Origin: Nanobdellota archaeon
GTDB taxonomy: Archaea; Nanobdellota; Nanobdellia; Woesearchaeales; GCA-2686295
Direction of reading: 5' to 3'
Assembly (NCBI GenBank): GCA_018817005.1
Contig: JAHIUF010000010.1
Location: forward strand, 1-38,013
Length of the DNA: 38,013 nucleotides
The notes under the pieces are model-generated. The model had not been told where the DNA came from and did not search any database. It saw only the letters and a list, made by a program, of their open reading frames with translations. This document shows positions 1 to 7,253 of the stretch, in pieces (position 1 is the stretch's first letter; the number at the start of each line of letters is the position of its first letter). The position numbers and the translations under genes were made by a program.

Positions 1-83
1 GAAGTTTAAGAAGCAAACAAGCACACATGAAAAAACGAGAATTCGCATGGCAAATAATCACTTACAACTTAGAAAAACTTTCA

Positions 84-101
84 CAAAGCATAAAAGCTTT
101 G
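84..101 (-). terminator. Possible hairpin terminator downstream of the HEPN gene
   Basis: A perfect 6-bp inverted repeat (CAAAGC / GCTTTG, 6-nt loop) lies about 25 bp past the HEPN stop codon. Read on the minus strand it is followed within a few bases by a short T run (GTTTTTC). It could end the MNT-HEPN transcript, but the T run is short. The rest of bases 1-126 holds no supported gene. Confidence 0.25.
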
Positions 102-126
102 CTCAAGTTACTCACAAAAGCAACTA

Positions 127-519
127 TTATGAACAACGCCCAATATAATCATCTTCAAATATCTTGTGAGCTTGTTCCAATAATTCTAAATCTTCTTTTT
201 CTATTTCGTCAGGAACTAATAAATGCCCTAATGCTATCTGAGTTGCGTAATGATCATCTGTTTCGTAACCTTTAGTTAGAATGGCTGCTTTAGCGATATA
301 AAGCATAGAATAATAGCAGATAGTTATTGTCCAATAGTCTTTAGCACTCTTATCTGATTTTTTGATAAATTCTGCTAATTCAAGACTATCTGTTCCTTTC
401 TTGACAAATTTATTTATTTTGAATATTGAACTGCTCTTTTTAATGTAGAACTTCTTATCTTCTTTTCTCTTCAATAATTTTTCAAATTCTTCTTTATAAG
501 TTTCTTTATCAAATTCCAT
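127..519 (-). CDS. HEPN-domain protein, likely toxin partner of the upstream MNT gene
   Basis: This small all-helical protein (131 aa) has the archaeal HEPN pattern: a helix with 'YYSMLYIAKAAIL' followed by 'KGYETDDHYATQIAL'. HEPN proteins paired with minimal nucleotidyltransferases (MNT) form toxin-antitoxin or RNA-targeting modules. The usual RNase motif R-x4-6-H appears here as K-x6-H, so the arginine is a lysine and activity is uncertain. The ORF track start at 528 is a TTG. The ATG at 519 (MEFDKETY) is better because a GGAG ribosome binding site sits 10 nt before it, inside a hairpin loop. It lies 32 nt downstream of the MNT gene, so the two are surely cotranscribed. The C-terminus ends abruptly (DDYIGRCS) and may be slightly truncated. 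Confidence 0.7.
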   Translation of the reverse strand: MEFDKETYKEEFEKLLKRKEDKKFYIKKSSSIFKINKFVKKGTDSLELAEFIKKSDKSAKDYWTITICYYSMLYIAKAAILTKGYETDDHYATQIALGHLLVPDEIEKEDLELLEQAHKIFEDDYIGRCS

Positions 520-522
520 TTT

Positions 523-541
523 ATTCAATCTCCGATTGAAT
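523..541 (-). promoter_or_regulatory. Hairpin presenting the HEPN ribosome binding site in its loop
   Basis: A perfect 8-bp inverted repeat, ATTCAATC / GATTGAAT with a 3-nt loop, occupies the gap between the MNT stop and the HEPN ATG. On the mRNA strand the loop is GGA and continues into GGAG, the only ribosome binding site available to the HEPN gene. Ribosomes finishing MNT could open this structure, coupling HEPN synthesis to MNT translation. The structure is seen; the regulatory role is inferred. Confidence 0.5.
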
Positions 542-551
542 GCTCAAAAAT

Positions 552-1133
552 CTATTGATTTTTGTTGTTCCAAATTAAATTCCAAAAACACTCTTCTCCA
601 TATAAAATTATGTGTTTCTTAACGATTTCTTTTGCTAGATTCTGCTCTTCTTCTGTTAACATTTGCTTAAATTCCTTATCTTTTAAATATATTGGATTTA
701 TTTCTAATTTGAACAATAATTCAAATTTTGAGAAGCTGATATTTTTCTTTCCATCTTTGTTGATAACGCATAAATCAATGTCACTTTTTTCTCTTTGTTT
801 TCCTTCTGCTCTTGAGCCAAAAAGGATTAAAGAATAATCTCCGGATGGAATTTCTTTTTTTAAAACTTTGAATTTTGGATTTTTATTAAAAAATTGTTCA
901 GCTTCTTTTCTTTCAGATAAAATGAGATAGATTTTTGTTATATTATCTTTCAGATTTAATGAGCATAATTTTATATTGCCTTTTTTATCAATGATAAATA
1001 TGTCTTTATTATTTTTGATTAATCTATATGTTGTGGTGTAAGGTATTTTTGATTCTTTGGAAAGCTGCCTAATTGGAATTTGATTATTAAGATTTTTTCC
1101 TAAAGTTTGAATTAATTTTAGTAAATTATCCAT
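552..1133 (-). CDS. HTH-MNT nucleotidyltransferase, likely antitoxin of the MNT-HEPN pair
   Basis: The 193-aa protein has two parts. Residues 1-65 look like a winged helix-turn-helix ('IRQLSKESKIPYTTTYRLIKN' type). Residues 95-190 form a minimal nucleotidyltransferase domain with the polymerase-beta signature 'LFGSRAEGKQREKSDIDL' (GS...SDID) and a further acidic residue in the following strand region ('KLEINPIYL'). MNT proteins transfer nucleotides and in MNT-HEPN pairs neutralise the HEPN partner, in studied cases by modifying it. The start ATG lies 31 nt from a TATA box, with a perfect palindrome between them, suggesting autoregulation through the HTH domain. MNT precedes HEPN, with 32 nt between them. 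Confidence 0.8.
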   Translation of the reverse strand: MDNLLKLIQTLGKNLNNQIPIRQLSKESKIPYTTTYRLIKNNKDIFIIDKKGNIKLCSLNLKDNITKIYLILSERKEAEQFFNKNPKFKVLKKEIPSGDYSLILFGSRAEGKQREKSDIDLCVINKDGKKNISFSKFELLFKLEINPIYLKDKEFKQMLTEEEQNLAKEIVKKHIILYGEECFWNLIWNNKNQ

Positions 1134-1136
1134 TTT

Positions 1137-1168
1137 TGGTTAATGTTAACCATATTTGGTATTTAAAT
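1137..1168 (-). promoter_or_regulatory. MNT-HEPN promoter with palindromic operator
   Basis: On the minus strand a TATA box (ATTTAAAT, 1161-1168) precedes the MNT start by about 31 nt. Between them, at 1137-1152, is a perfect inverted repeat TGGTTAA-TG-TTAACCA placed where transcription should begin. A partial extra half-site (ATATTTGGT) follows. This is a classic repressor position, and the first gene encodes an HTH protein. The sequence is seen; binding is inferred. The remaining 1169-1298 holds no gene that I can support. Confidence 0.6.
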
Positions 1169-1298
1169 CTTTTGATTCTGCACATATAAACTATCATTCT
1201 GCCGAAAAAATTATTTTCTCTTCAATCATTATAAGCATTCAGAGAATCAACCCTTTAAAAAAGTTTCACAGAAAAAAACGAAAAATCTTCGAAAAACT

Positions 1299-3296
1299 TC
1301 AAGGCACGATATAAACCTTTACGTCAAGATATGCAAAGGTGTCTTCAGCATACTGGTGAGTGGGACAGCAAGCCTGGGGAGCATCATCAGATCCAGCCTC
1401 GGGCATGATTAAACAGTTCAGGTCGGTAAAATAATCATTCATGCAATCCCGAAAACGACTCCTTTGGTTTTCATCTTTCAGCTTCTCGCAATCAGAAATA
1501 TCGAATTTACAAGTTTCAGACCTTATTAAATCATAGCAAGGGTTATAATCACGACAAGAACCTTCTCCAGGTGGATAATCAGGATCCCAGTAGTCTCCCA
1601 CCTTGCAGCAGTGCTTGGTATTAATCGGGTCATGCATTGAAGAGACAAAAGCCGGAAGGTCAGAAACACCCTCATCAAAACCTGAACTGCAATAATAAGC
1701 AGGAACAATCCATGTTTCTAAATCATCATCATAAATAGCTCCATCAGTATAATTTCCTTCAACTTTACTTAATCCGCAGGCCTTAGGGCTTTCACCGTGG
1801 CATACAGGGTCAACGCAGTCAGCAAAGTCATCCTCATGAGGGTTGTCGTTTCTGTTGTTCGAACAGTCTTCAGGCATGCCGCAGCACATCTCTGTCGGGT
1901 ACAATCCGCATCTGGCGATGTGCTCGCCGCCGCCCTCTTCCAGACCGAAGTATGAATACATGCAAGTGTATGACTCTGTATTCTTGTAATAATTACTACA
2001 GGCAGAGTATTCACTGTAAGGAACGCTTAACTGCCTTGTATAAACCAAGGTACCAATAGCATCAACATCCTTGCATTTAAAATCGTAAAAATCATTGTCA
2101 GCAACGAATTCTTTACTATCAGAAAATCCACAACCATCAGCGTCACAAGGACAAAGAGGAATGTTAGAAGTATCATAATCATCATTAACATAACAATCAT
2201 CTCTCTTACAAGAATAATTTTCAAGCCTGTAAGTGGTCAAGACCTTACAAATAGTTCCTGCGCGATCACCTGTGAATTTCAAGTATAAACTTAAAGGCAG
2301 ATAAGTAATACTAGGATTAGTAATGTGTCCGCCTGAAAAATCAGAATAAAGACGCATAGACGCGTAGTGTTCATTTATAACGCCTGAACTTTCAACATAA
2401 ATATCACCCACACAACAAACAGGAGTGTAATTTTCACCAGCAGAAGAAATGCTTAAAGGCGGAGCGATATGCGCATTTGCATAAGGAAGAGATGTGTTTA
2501 TCAAAATACCAGTATCAGAGTCAATATAAGAAATGTTTGAAGTCACGTTTGAAATCCTTAAAACCTCAACCTCGCCCTCAGGACATGAAATACCCGAAGC
2601 AAGAGTGCATAAAAGATTTAAGTTCAATTCCTCTTCAATATTAACAGTGACTTTTTTAACAATGCTCATTCGCGGATCGCCTTTATCAGTAACAGTTACA
2701 TTTGCGTAATACGTTCCAGGAACAGAATAATTAATTTCATTCGCAAACCTATTGTCTCTTTCTAAGTCAAAGATTAAATTAACAGTATCATTTCCAAAGT
2801 CCCAATAATACTCCATCCCATCGCCGTCAGGGTCAACAGCTACAACCTCAAAGCCAATTTTTGCATCAACACCGTAACCAGCATCATCAAGAGGGCTTAT
2901 AATGTTAGCTTCTGGCGGGTGATTACTTAAAACACTTATCATCCTTGTTGCAGTGGCTATTGCGCCCTTGCTGTCAGTAACCGTGAATTTAACCTCATAA
3001 TTTCCTGCTTTGTTAAAAATAACCTCTCCTGGATTTTGAATCATAGCAGTTTGAGGAACACAATCAGCACAAAACTCCCAATCATAAAATTTGTATAGAT
3101 TAGATCCACCACTAGCACCACCTTTAAAAGTCAGACTGTCACCAAAGTATATTTCTTGATTAGTCATTGGTTCGGAAATTATTGCTTTTAATTCAGTAGG
3201 GTCAACACCAATATCAATAACAACTCCGCCTCCAATTGCAGCATAAGCCATTGACGAGAGTAGAACAAATATTAATAGCAACAAAGTTTTTTTCAT
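1299..3296 (-). CDS. Secreted PKD-domain, cysteine-rich surface protein
   Basis: The 665-aa protein starts with a clear Sec signal peptide (MKKTLLLLIFVLLSSMAYA). Two PKD-like immunoglobulin-fold domains follow, at about residues 35-122 ('YDWEFC', 'AGNYEVKFTVTDSKG') and 127-222 ('YYWDFGND', 'PGTYYANVTVTDKGD'). The rest, about residues 230-665, is rich in cysteine (CDADGC, CCGMPEDCSNN, QACCPTHQ) and aspartate. That fits an extracellular disulfide-stabilised protein without a recognisable enzyme motif. No C-terminal membrane anchor is visible. PKD domains usually mediate adhesion or protein-protein contacts on the archaeal surface. A TATA-like CTTTAAATAC and an AGGAAAAGAGG stretch precede the ATG. 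Base composition is more balanced than in the neighbours. Confidence 0.75.
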   Translation of the reverse strand: MKKTLLLLIFVLLSSMAYAAIGGGVVIDIGVDPTELKAIISEPMTNQEIYFGDSLTFKGGASGGSNLYKFYDWEFCADCVPQTAMIQNPGEVIFNKAGNYEVKFTVTDSKGAIATATRMISVLSNHPPEANIISPLDDAGYGVDAKIGFEVVAVDPDGDGMEYYWDFGNDTVNLIFDLERDNRFANEINYSVPGTYYANVTVTDKGDPRMSIVKKVTVNIEEELNLNLLCTLASGISCPEGEVEVLRISNVTSNISYIDSDTGILINTSLPYANAHIAPPLSISSAGENYTPVCCVGDIYVESSGVINEHYASMRLYSDFSGGHITNPSITYLPLSLYLKFTGDRAGTICKVLTTYRLENYSCKRDDCYVNDDYDTSNIPLCPCDADGCGFSDSKEFVADNDFYDFKCKDVDAIGTLVYTRQLSVPYSEYSACSNYYKNTESYTCMYSYFGLEEGGGEHIARCGLYPTEMCCGMPEDCSNNRNDNPHEDDFADCVDPVCHGESPKACGLSKVEGNYTDGAIYDDDLETWIVPAYYCSSGFDEGVSDLPAFVSSMHDPINTKHCCKVGDYWDPDYPPGEGSCRDYNPCYDLIRSETCKFDISDCEKLKDENQRSRFRDCMNDYFTDLNCLIMPEAGSDDAPQACCPTHQYAEDTFAYLDVKVYIVP

Positions 3297-3389
3297 GTAA
3301 AAGCCTCTTTTCCTTTCTAAAACTATTAACTCACTTGTATTTAAAGTTTACGGCTTTTATAAAGTACTTGTTAGCTTTATTGAAAACAA

Positions 3390-3584
3390 TTAAGTTATTT
3401 TTTCAATATCTTTTTTTAATGCATTGAAACGCAGTTCAAAATTCAAACTTAATTGTTTCCAAATATTATATTGTAATTGGTGATTATCTGCAATCATCCC
3501 ATCAAATAATAGGTATGCTTCAATCATCATTCTTAATGATTCATAATTCGAAAGCATTAAAAAGAGCAACCCCTTTCTTACCAC
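3390..3584 (-). pseudogene. HEPN-like C-terminal remnant
   Basis: This 64-aa reading frame opens with GTG directly after an in-frame TGA and has no room for a promoter before the divergent gene at 3599. Its sequence ('LSNYESLRMMIEAYLLFDGMIADNHQ') resembles the helix-turn-helix region of archaeal HEPN-type proteins of the 'SYYEVIKELLTALLLLDG...SHE' kind, lacking an N-terminus. I read it as the tail of a decayed gene. It could also be a chance open frame. The flanks (3297-3389 and 3585-3598) hold only promoter-like AT-rich sequence. Confidence 0.35.
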
Positions 3585-3598
3585 TCACAGGTGAATAA

Positions 3599-4774
3599 AT
3601 GAACGAAATTCCAATAAACAACGATTATAAGATACAAATAGACGCGATTGTGGATGATTCACTAAAAATACTAAAAAAAAGATTTCCAAAAAACCAAACA
3701 ACCGAGGATTACACAGTCATACTCAGACCATTCTCACCAGTAATTGATATACAACTTAGAAAAAAAGAATTAGACATAATCGTCGATAAAGCAATCGATG
3801 CAGTGGTTGTTGAAGAATTCGGATATGAATCACCACAAGAAACCGCTTCAGACATAAAATTGAATGGTAAAGAAGTAGATTACTCCAAAGAAATGGATTT
3901 TCTAAAAGACCTAAAAGATATTGGATTTTCAAGATTTGTCAAAGAAGAACTCAACACCGAAAAAATTACTCGATTAGTAAACCCGATCTTTGAAAAAAAG
4001 AAGCAACAAAACAAGGATTTCAAACTAAACTACATTGACTGCGCATTTCTTCATTGGATAAATAATGATTGTATGGTGAATGAATTTGTTGAGAGAATGA
4101 AAATTGAACAACCAAAAATATTCTCATATTTCAATCAAGAACAAACAGTCGAACAATTAACAAGCATTCTAAATCACACCTTTGAAAGAAGAATACGTGC
4201 TGGAGAGATAAAAAAATTCATACATGAAAATCATTCAAAATATTCTCCTTTTTTTGATAGCGCCATAAAAACAAAAATATACGCTATAACAGAGTGGTTT
4301 GACAACAAAAGTAAAGATTGGCATGAAAAAGACTTTTGCAAAAACTATCTAACACCAATGAGTTGTCCAATTTTTGCAAAACCCAGAGGCATACAAAACA
4401 TCATAGTTGCAGAAATCGTTCCAAAAGGATTGGATCATTATTACGGAGAAATAGGAGGGAAAACAGTAAAAGTTGGATCATTTGAGGATTTAGAGGTTGA
4501 ATTTAAAAGAACACAAGGTTTTGAAAAATTATACCTGCACCCAGAGCTCTTACAGAAAGTCAGAGACTCATTTTTAAAAATGTGTGTTGCAAGAAGATAC
4601 GTTACAAGAGAAATAATTAATGAATTAATAGATTATGAACAAGCACACACAGGCGTACCTCTGGAAAAATACTCTGAAGATTCTAACTTCAGGGAATTCA
4701 TATATCGATCGTTCTTTCAAAAATCTGAAGAGATGCTTCAAAAAATGTATCGAACACATAATTTAAAACAATAA
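3599..4774 (+). CDS. Hypothetical protein, 391 aa
   Basis: I do not recognise this family. The start is well supported by CAGGTGA nine bases before the ATG. The protein is soluble, charged and mostly helical with no signal peptide or membrane segment. It contains a cluster of aromatic and cysteine residues in the middle ('LNYIDCAFLHWINNDCMVNEF') and a more beta-like segment near residues 255-300 ('CPIFAKPRGIQNIIVAEIVPKG', 'YYGEIGGKTVKVGSFEDLEVEF'). The C-terminal third is helical. It stands alone between the divergent PKD gene and the cupin gene, which has its own promoter. No catalytic motif was found. Confidence 0.6.
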   Translation: MNEIPINNDYKIQIDAIVDDSLKILKKRFPKNQTTEDYTVILRPFSPVIDIQLRKKELDIIVDKAIDAVVVEEFGYESPQETASDIKLNGKEVDYSKEMDFLKDLKDIGFSRFVKEELNTEKITRLVNPIFEKKKQQNKDFKLNYIDCAFLHWINNDCMVNEFVERMKIEQPKIFSYFNQEQTVEQLTSILNHTFERRIRAGEIKKFIHENHSKYSPFFDSAIKTKIYAITEWFDNKSKDWHEKDFCKNYLTPMSCPIFAKPRGIQNIIVAEIVPKGLDHYYGEIGGKTVKVGSFEDLEVEFKRTQGFEKLYLHPELLQKVRDSFLKMCVARRYVTREIINELIDYEQAHTGVPLEKYSEDSNFREFIYRSFFQKSEEMLQKMYRTHNLKQ

Positions 4775-4807
4775 TGTTTATAAAAACTTCTCCAACAACA
4801 AATAAAC

Positions 4808-5089
4808 ATGAGTTATGAATCGCTGATAAAACCACCAATAAGCAAAGCTCTAAAAAGCGGCAGAGTAATCCTCAAACCAGGAGAAGAGATTGGTTGGCAC
4901 AAAACAGATAAAAGAGAAGAAATAATAATTGTTCTAAAAGGTTGCGCAACCCTTCAAAAAAAAGACTTAAAAGACATAATTCTTTGCGCAGAACAAACAC
5001 ATTATATACCATCAGAAGTAGAACATAATGTGAAAAACAACACAGAAAAAGAACTGGAATATATTTATGTAGTAAGCTTGTTTTCTTAA
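4808..5089 (+). CDS. Small single-domain cupin protein
   Basis: The 93-aa protein is one cupin barrel. Motif 1 is 'PGEEIGWHKTDKREEIIIVLKG', with only one of the two usual HxH histidines, and the EEIIIVLKG strand. Motif 2 is 'YIPSEVEHNVKNNTEKELEYIYV', with the PxxxxHxxxN pattern. Small cupins of this length bind a metal or a sugar-type ligand, and the substrate cannot be inferred. A TATA box (GTTTATAAAA, centre near 4780) lies 28 nt before the ATG, so the mRNA is probably leaderless. Its TAA overlaps the TAA of the convergent RibL-like gene in the shared sequence TTAA. Confidence 0.8.
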   Translation: MSYESLIKPPISKALKSGRVILKPGEEIGWHKTDKREEIIIVLKGCATLQKKDLKDIILCAEQTHYIPSEVEHNVKNNTEKELEYIYVVSLFS

Positions 5090-5496
5090 CAAGAATTCTT
5101 TAATTTACTCGACTTATAAACATCAGGCTTGAAAGGATTCAATCGAACAACATCAACATTCAAACCCAACGCATAAAGCTCTTTTTTCAAGACATTTTCA
5201 GACACATCCTGATCGTAACCAAGAGCAATAATTGCCGGCGACTCATCAAGAATTACTTTGTAAGAACCAATATCTGAACTACCCAAAACCACTTTATCCA
5301 CAAAAGAAACACTCTTAACCGCCAAAAGCCTTTGTTTCTCGGAAGAATCAGCGACCTTACCTTTCAAACGCAAAACATTAGAGTCTCTTGCAACAACAAC
5401 AACCAAATAGTCGCCAAGAGATTTAGCCTGCTTAAAAAAATCAACATGACCCTTGTGCAGTAAATCAAAAGTTCCAAAAACCATGACTTTCTTCAT
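5086..5496 (-). CDS. ribL: Cytidylyltransferase-family protein, probable archaeal FAD synthase (RibL-like)
   Basis: The 136-aa protein carries the nucleotidyltransferase signature 'VFGTFDLLHKGHVDFF' (HxGH) near its N-terminus. The body 'SLGDYLVVVVARDSNVLRLKGK' and 'PAIIALGYDQ' match the archaeal FAD synthase RibL. RibL transfers an AMP group from ATP to FMN. The alternative in the same family is a glycerol-3-phosphate cytidylyltransferase-like enzyme. RibL has C-terminal cysteines; here only a terminal cysteine (KLKNSC) remains. A TATA box (TTTTATAAAAC) lies 27 nt upstream of the ATG, so it is leaderless. It is convergent with the cupin gene. Confidence 0.75.
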   Translation of the reverse strand: MKKVMVFGTFDLLHKGHVDFFKQAKSLGDYLVVVVARDSNVLRLKGKVADSSEKQRLLAVKSVSFVDKVVLGSSDIGSYKVILDESPAIIALGYDQDVSENVLKKELYALGLNVDVVRLNPFKPDVYKSSKLKNSC

Positions 5497-5602
5497 AAAA
5501 ATAGACTAACACTCAAAGTTTTATAAAAGTATCTGTCAAAAAACTAATCGAAAATTTTAAATAAACAATAAATCAATAATAAACTAAATTGAGGTGATGC
5601 TT

Positions 5603-5944
5603 ATGGTCAAGAAGAAAACTTGTAAAAAATGTTCTGGAAAATGGGCTTTTGTTACGGGGTTCATCCTTGCACTTGTTTTTGGTTTATTCGGAATACAAAA
5701 CAGTGTTGCATGGTTGCTCGTAATATTAGGTCTAATAGTTGGATTTTTAAATATTACAGAGAAAGAAACACACGCATTTCTTATTGAAAGCGCAATACTA
5801 GTCGTTGTTAGTGCACTTGGAAGTGATGTTATGAACGTAATTCCAATCATTGGAAACATACTAGATGCAATTCTGATGTTATTTGTTCCAGCAACAATAA
5901 TGGCTGCGCTAAAATCAGTTTTTGATTTCGCCAAAGATAAATAA
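5603..5944 (+). CDS. Small integral membrane protein
   Basis: The start is ATG 5603 rather than the tracked GTG at 5594, because GAGGTGAT (5591-5598) is the ribosome binding site. The 113-aa protein begins with a CxxC knuckle in a basic segment (KKKTCKKCSGK). It has about four hydrophobic stretches: residues 12-27, 31-47, 57-70 and 77-100 ('MNVIPIIGNILDAILMLFVPATIMAALKS'). Similar short multi-span proteins are common in DPANN genomes without an assigned role. It has its own promoter (TTTTAAATAAAC near 5556-5567). Confidence 0.65.
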   Translation: MVKKKTCKKCSGKWAFVTGFILALVFGLFGIQNSVAWLLVILGLIVGFLNITEKETHAFLIESAILVVVSALGSDVMNVIPIIGNILDAILMLFVPATIMAALKSVFDFAKDK

Positions 5945-5948
5945 GAAA

Positions 5949-6539
5949 CTAATTTATTTTTTTCTTTAATTCTTTAAATTTTTCATCAGAATAACCGTTT
6001 TTATAATCTTTTACAAGAGCCAATAATTCTTCTTTATCCCAATCAATACTTTTTTCTTTTAAAATTCTTTTAACCCTTCCAGAAGTCAAGAACTGCACAA
6101 TCTGAGTCACGTTTTTCGGTTTGGTTGTCCTCTTACACCTTTCAAAATCAATCATTACAGGCTTTTTGTCCTGCACAATGATGTGTTTATAAGGATTTGT
6201 GAGTTCAAGCTTGTTTATACCAATATCATCAAGTGTGTGTGCTTGTTCAAGAACATTTTTTACAACCTTAACAATTCCAGTTTTGTTTTCCCGTTCGAAA
6301 AAATCCAAGATTCGCTCACCTTGAACAAACTCCATGAAAACCTTATCTTTATCAGCACCAAGAAGTCTTGGACCAATCCCATATTCATTCACAATCTTCA
6401 AAAAAGTAGCTTCATTTGCTAAAACATTGGTGGCTTTTGACTCAGGGTTCAATTCTTTTACACAAACCTCTTTACCATCAACACTTGACTTGTAAACATA
6501 GACCTGACCCCTTTTGCCTTTAGCTAAAATTTTATTCAT
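5949..6539 (-). CDS. Small Ser/Thr protein kinase-like protein (COG2112 type)
   Basis: The 196-aa protein is a minimal kinase-fold domain. It has a glycine-rich loop 'LAKGKRGQVYVYKS', the ATP-binding lysine in 'VCVKEL', a helix-C glutamate in 'NEATFLKIV', and a metal-binding 'VMIDFERCKR' (DFE in place of DFG). The catalytic loop is reduced: 'LTNPYKHIIV' replaces the usual HxD...N. This matches the compact archaeal kinases related to the RIO/Bud32 group. The substrate is unknown. A TATA box (TTTAAAT, centre about 6567) lies 28 nt upstream of the ATG. Confidence 0.75.
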   Translation of the reverse strand: MNKILAKGKRGQVYVYKSSVDGKEVCVKELNPESKATNVLANEATFLKIVNEYGIGPRLLGADKDKVFMEFVQGERILDFFERENKTGIVKVVKNVLEQAHTLDDIGINKLELTNPYKHIIVQDKKPVMIDFERCKRTTKPKNVTQIVQFLTSGRVKRILKEKSIDWDKEELLALVKDYKNGYSDEKFKELKKKIN

Positions 6540-6556
6540 AATAATACTAATAAGAA

Positions 6557-7162
6557 CTAAGGCTTTAAATCTTTTTTGATATTATAAACATTCATATCAA
6601 GTGAAATATCGCTATGTAAAACTGGAAACCTTGAAATTACATATACATAGAGTTCTTCAAAAGCAAGCTTTTCAGTCGCTATTAGTTTATAGCGAAAACC
6701 TTTTTTCTTTAACACTTTGTGAATCATGGCAGGTCTCGAATGAGAACTGAAAAGAAGAAGAATCTTGCCATCAGGCTCTAAATAATCAGAAACACCCTGC
6801 AAAAAGCATTCGATAAGTTCAAAACCTAAAGGGCCGCCATCAAGAGCGATATCTGGAGCTAAGGGCTCATCAGGAAGATAAGGCGGGTTAAAAATTATCA
6901 AGTCAAATTTTTTATCAGCAGAAATATTTGAGAACAAATCACTCTCACGAAATTCAATAGCAGGATAAAGTTTTTTGCAATGCGAAATAACCTTGGGGTT
7001 AATATCAACAGCAACCACTCTATCAGCATATTTCAAAGCCTCTGCTGCTAAAATCCCAGAGCCAGTGCCCATATCAAGAACATCGCCTTTTGCATAATCC
7101 TTAATCTGTTTTTGTAAAAGAAAAGAATCCTCTCTTGGCTCGTAAATTTCAAAATCACTCAT
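6557..7162 (-). CDS. HemK/Mtq2-like SAM-dependent methyltransferase (release-factor glutamine methyltransferase type)
   Basis: The protein has a Rossmann methyltransferase fold: SAM motif I 'VLDMGTGSGILAAEAL', the acidic loop 'VVAVDINPKVISHCK', and the diagnostic catalytic 'FNPPYLP' (NPPY) of N5-glutamine methyltransferases. Archaeal homologs methylate the GGQ glutamine of release factor aRF1. The ORF track start at 7234 would add a cysteine- and phenylalanine-rich 24-residue extension overlapping promoter sequence. I choose ATG 7162 (MSDFEIYEPREDSFLL), which starts the conserved 'YEPREDS' region. It follows a TATA-like GTTTAAATATGG by about 26 nt. Length 201 aa suits the family. Confidence 0.85.
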   Translation of the reverse strand: MSDFEIYEPREDSFLLQKQIKDYAKGDVLDMGTGSGILAAEALKYADRVVAVDINPKVISHCKKLYPAIEFRESDLFSNISADKKFDLIIFNPPYLPDEPLAPDIALDGGPLGFELIECFLQGVSDYLEPDGKILLLFSSHSRPAMIHKVLKKKGFRYKLIATEKLAFEELYVYVISRFPVLHSDISLDMNVYNIKKDLKP

Positions 7163-7253
7163 AAAAAAACAAAAATGAGAAACCATATTTAAACATTTCC
7201 AACAAGAAAAATATTTAAACAGAATAAACTTCATACAATTTACAGGTGATTTT

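Noticed and set aside
27-275. 82-aa plus-strand frame at the left edge
   Set aside because: It overlaps the HEPN gene in antisense for more than half its length, and the composition fits a shadow. No promoter or binding site is visible.
529-566. Further copy of the 50-bp palindromic element near the MNT stop
   Set aside because: GCTCAAAAATC...GATTTTTG resembles its first hairpin, but the GGC/GCC centre and closing GAGC are missing, and part is coding.
7163-7234. N-terminal extension of the HemK-like protein
   Set aside because: The extra 24 residues lie upstream of a TATA-like sequence and bear no similarity to the family. The ATG at 7162 is preferred.
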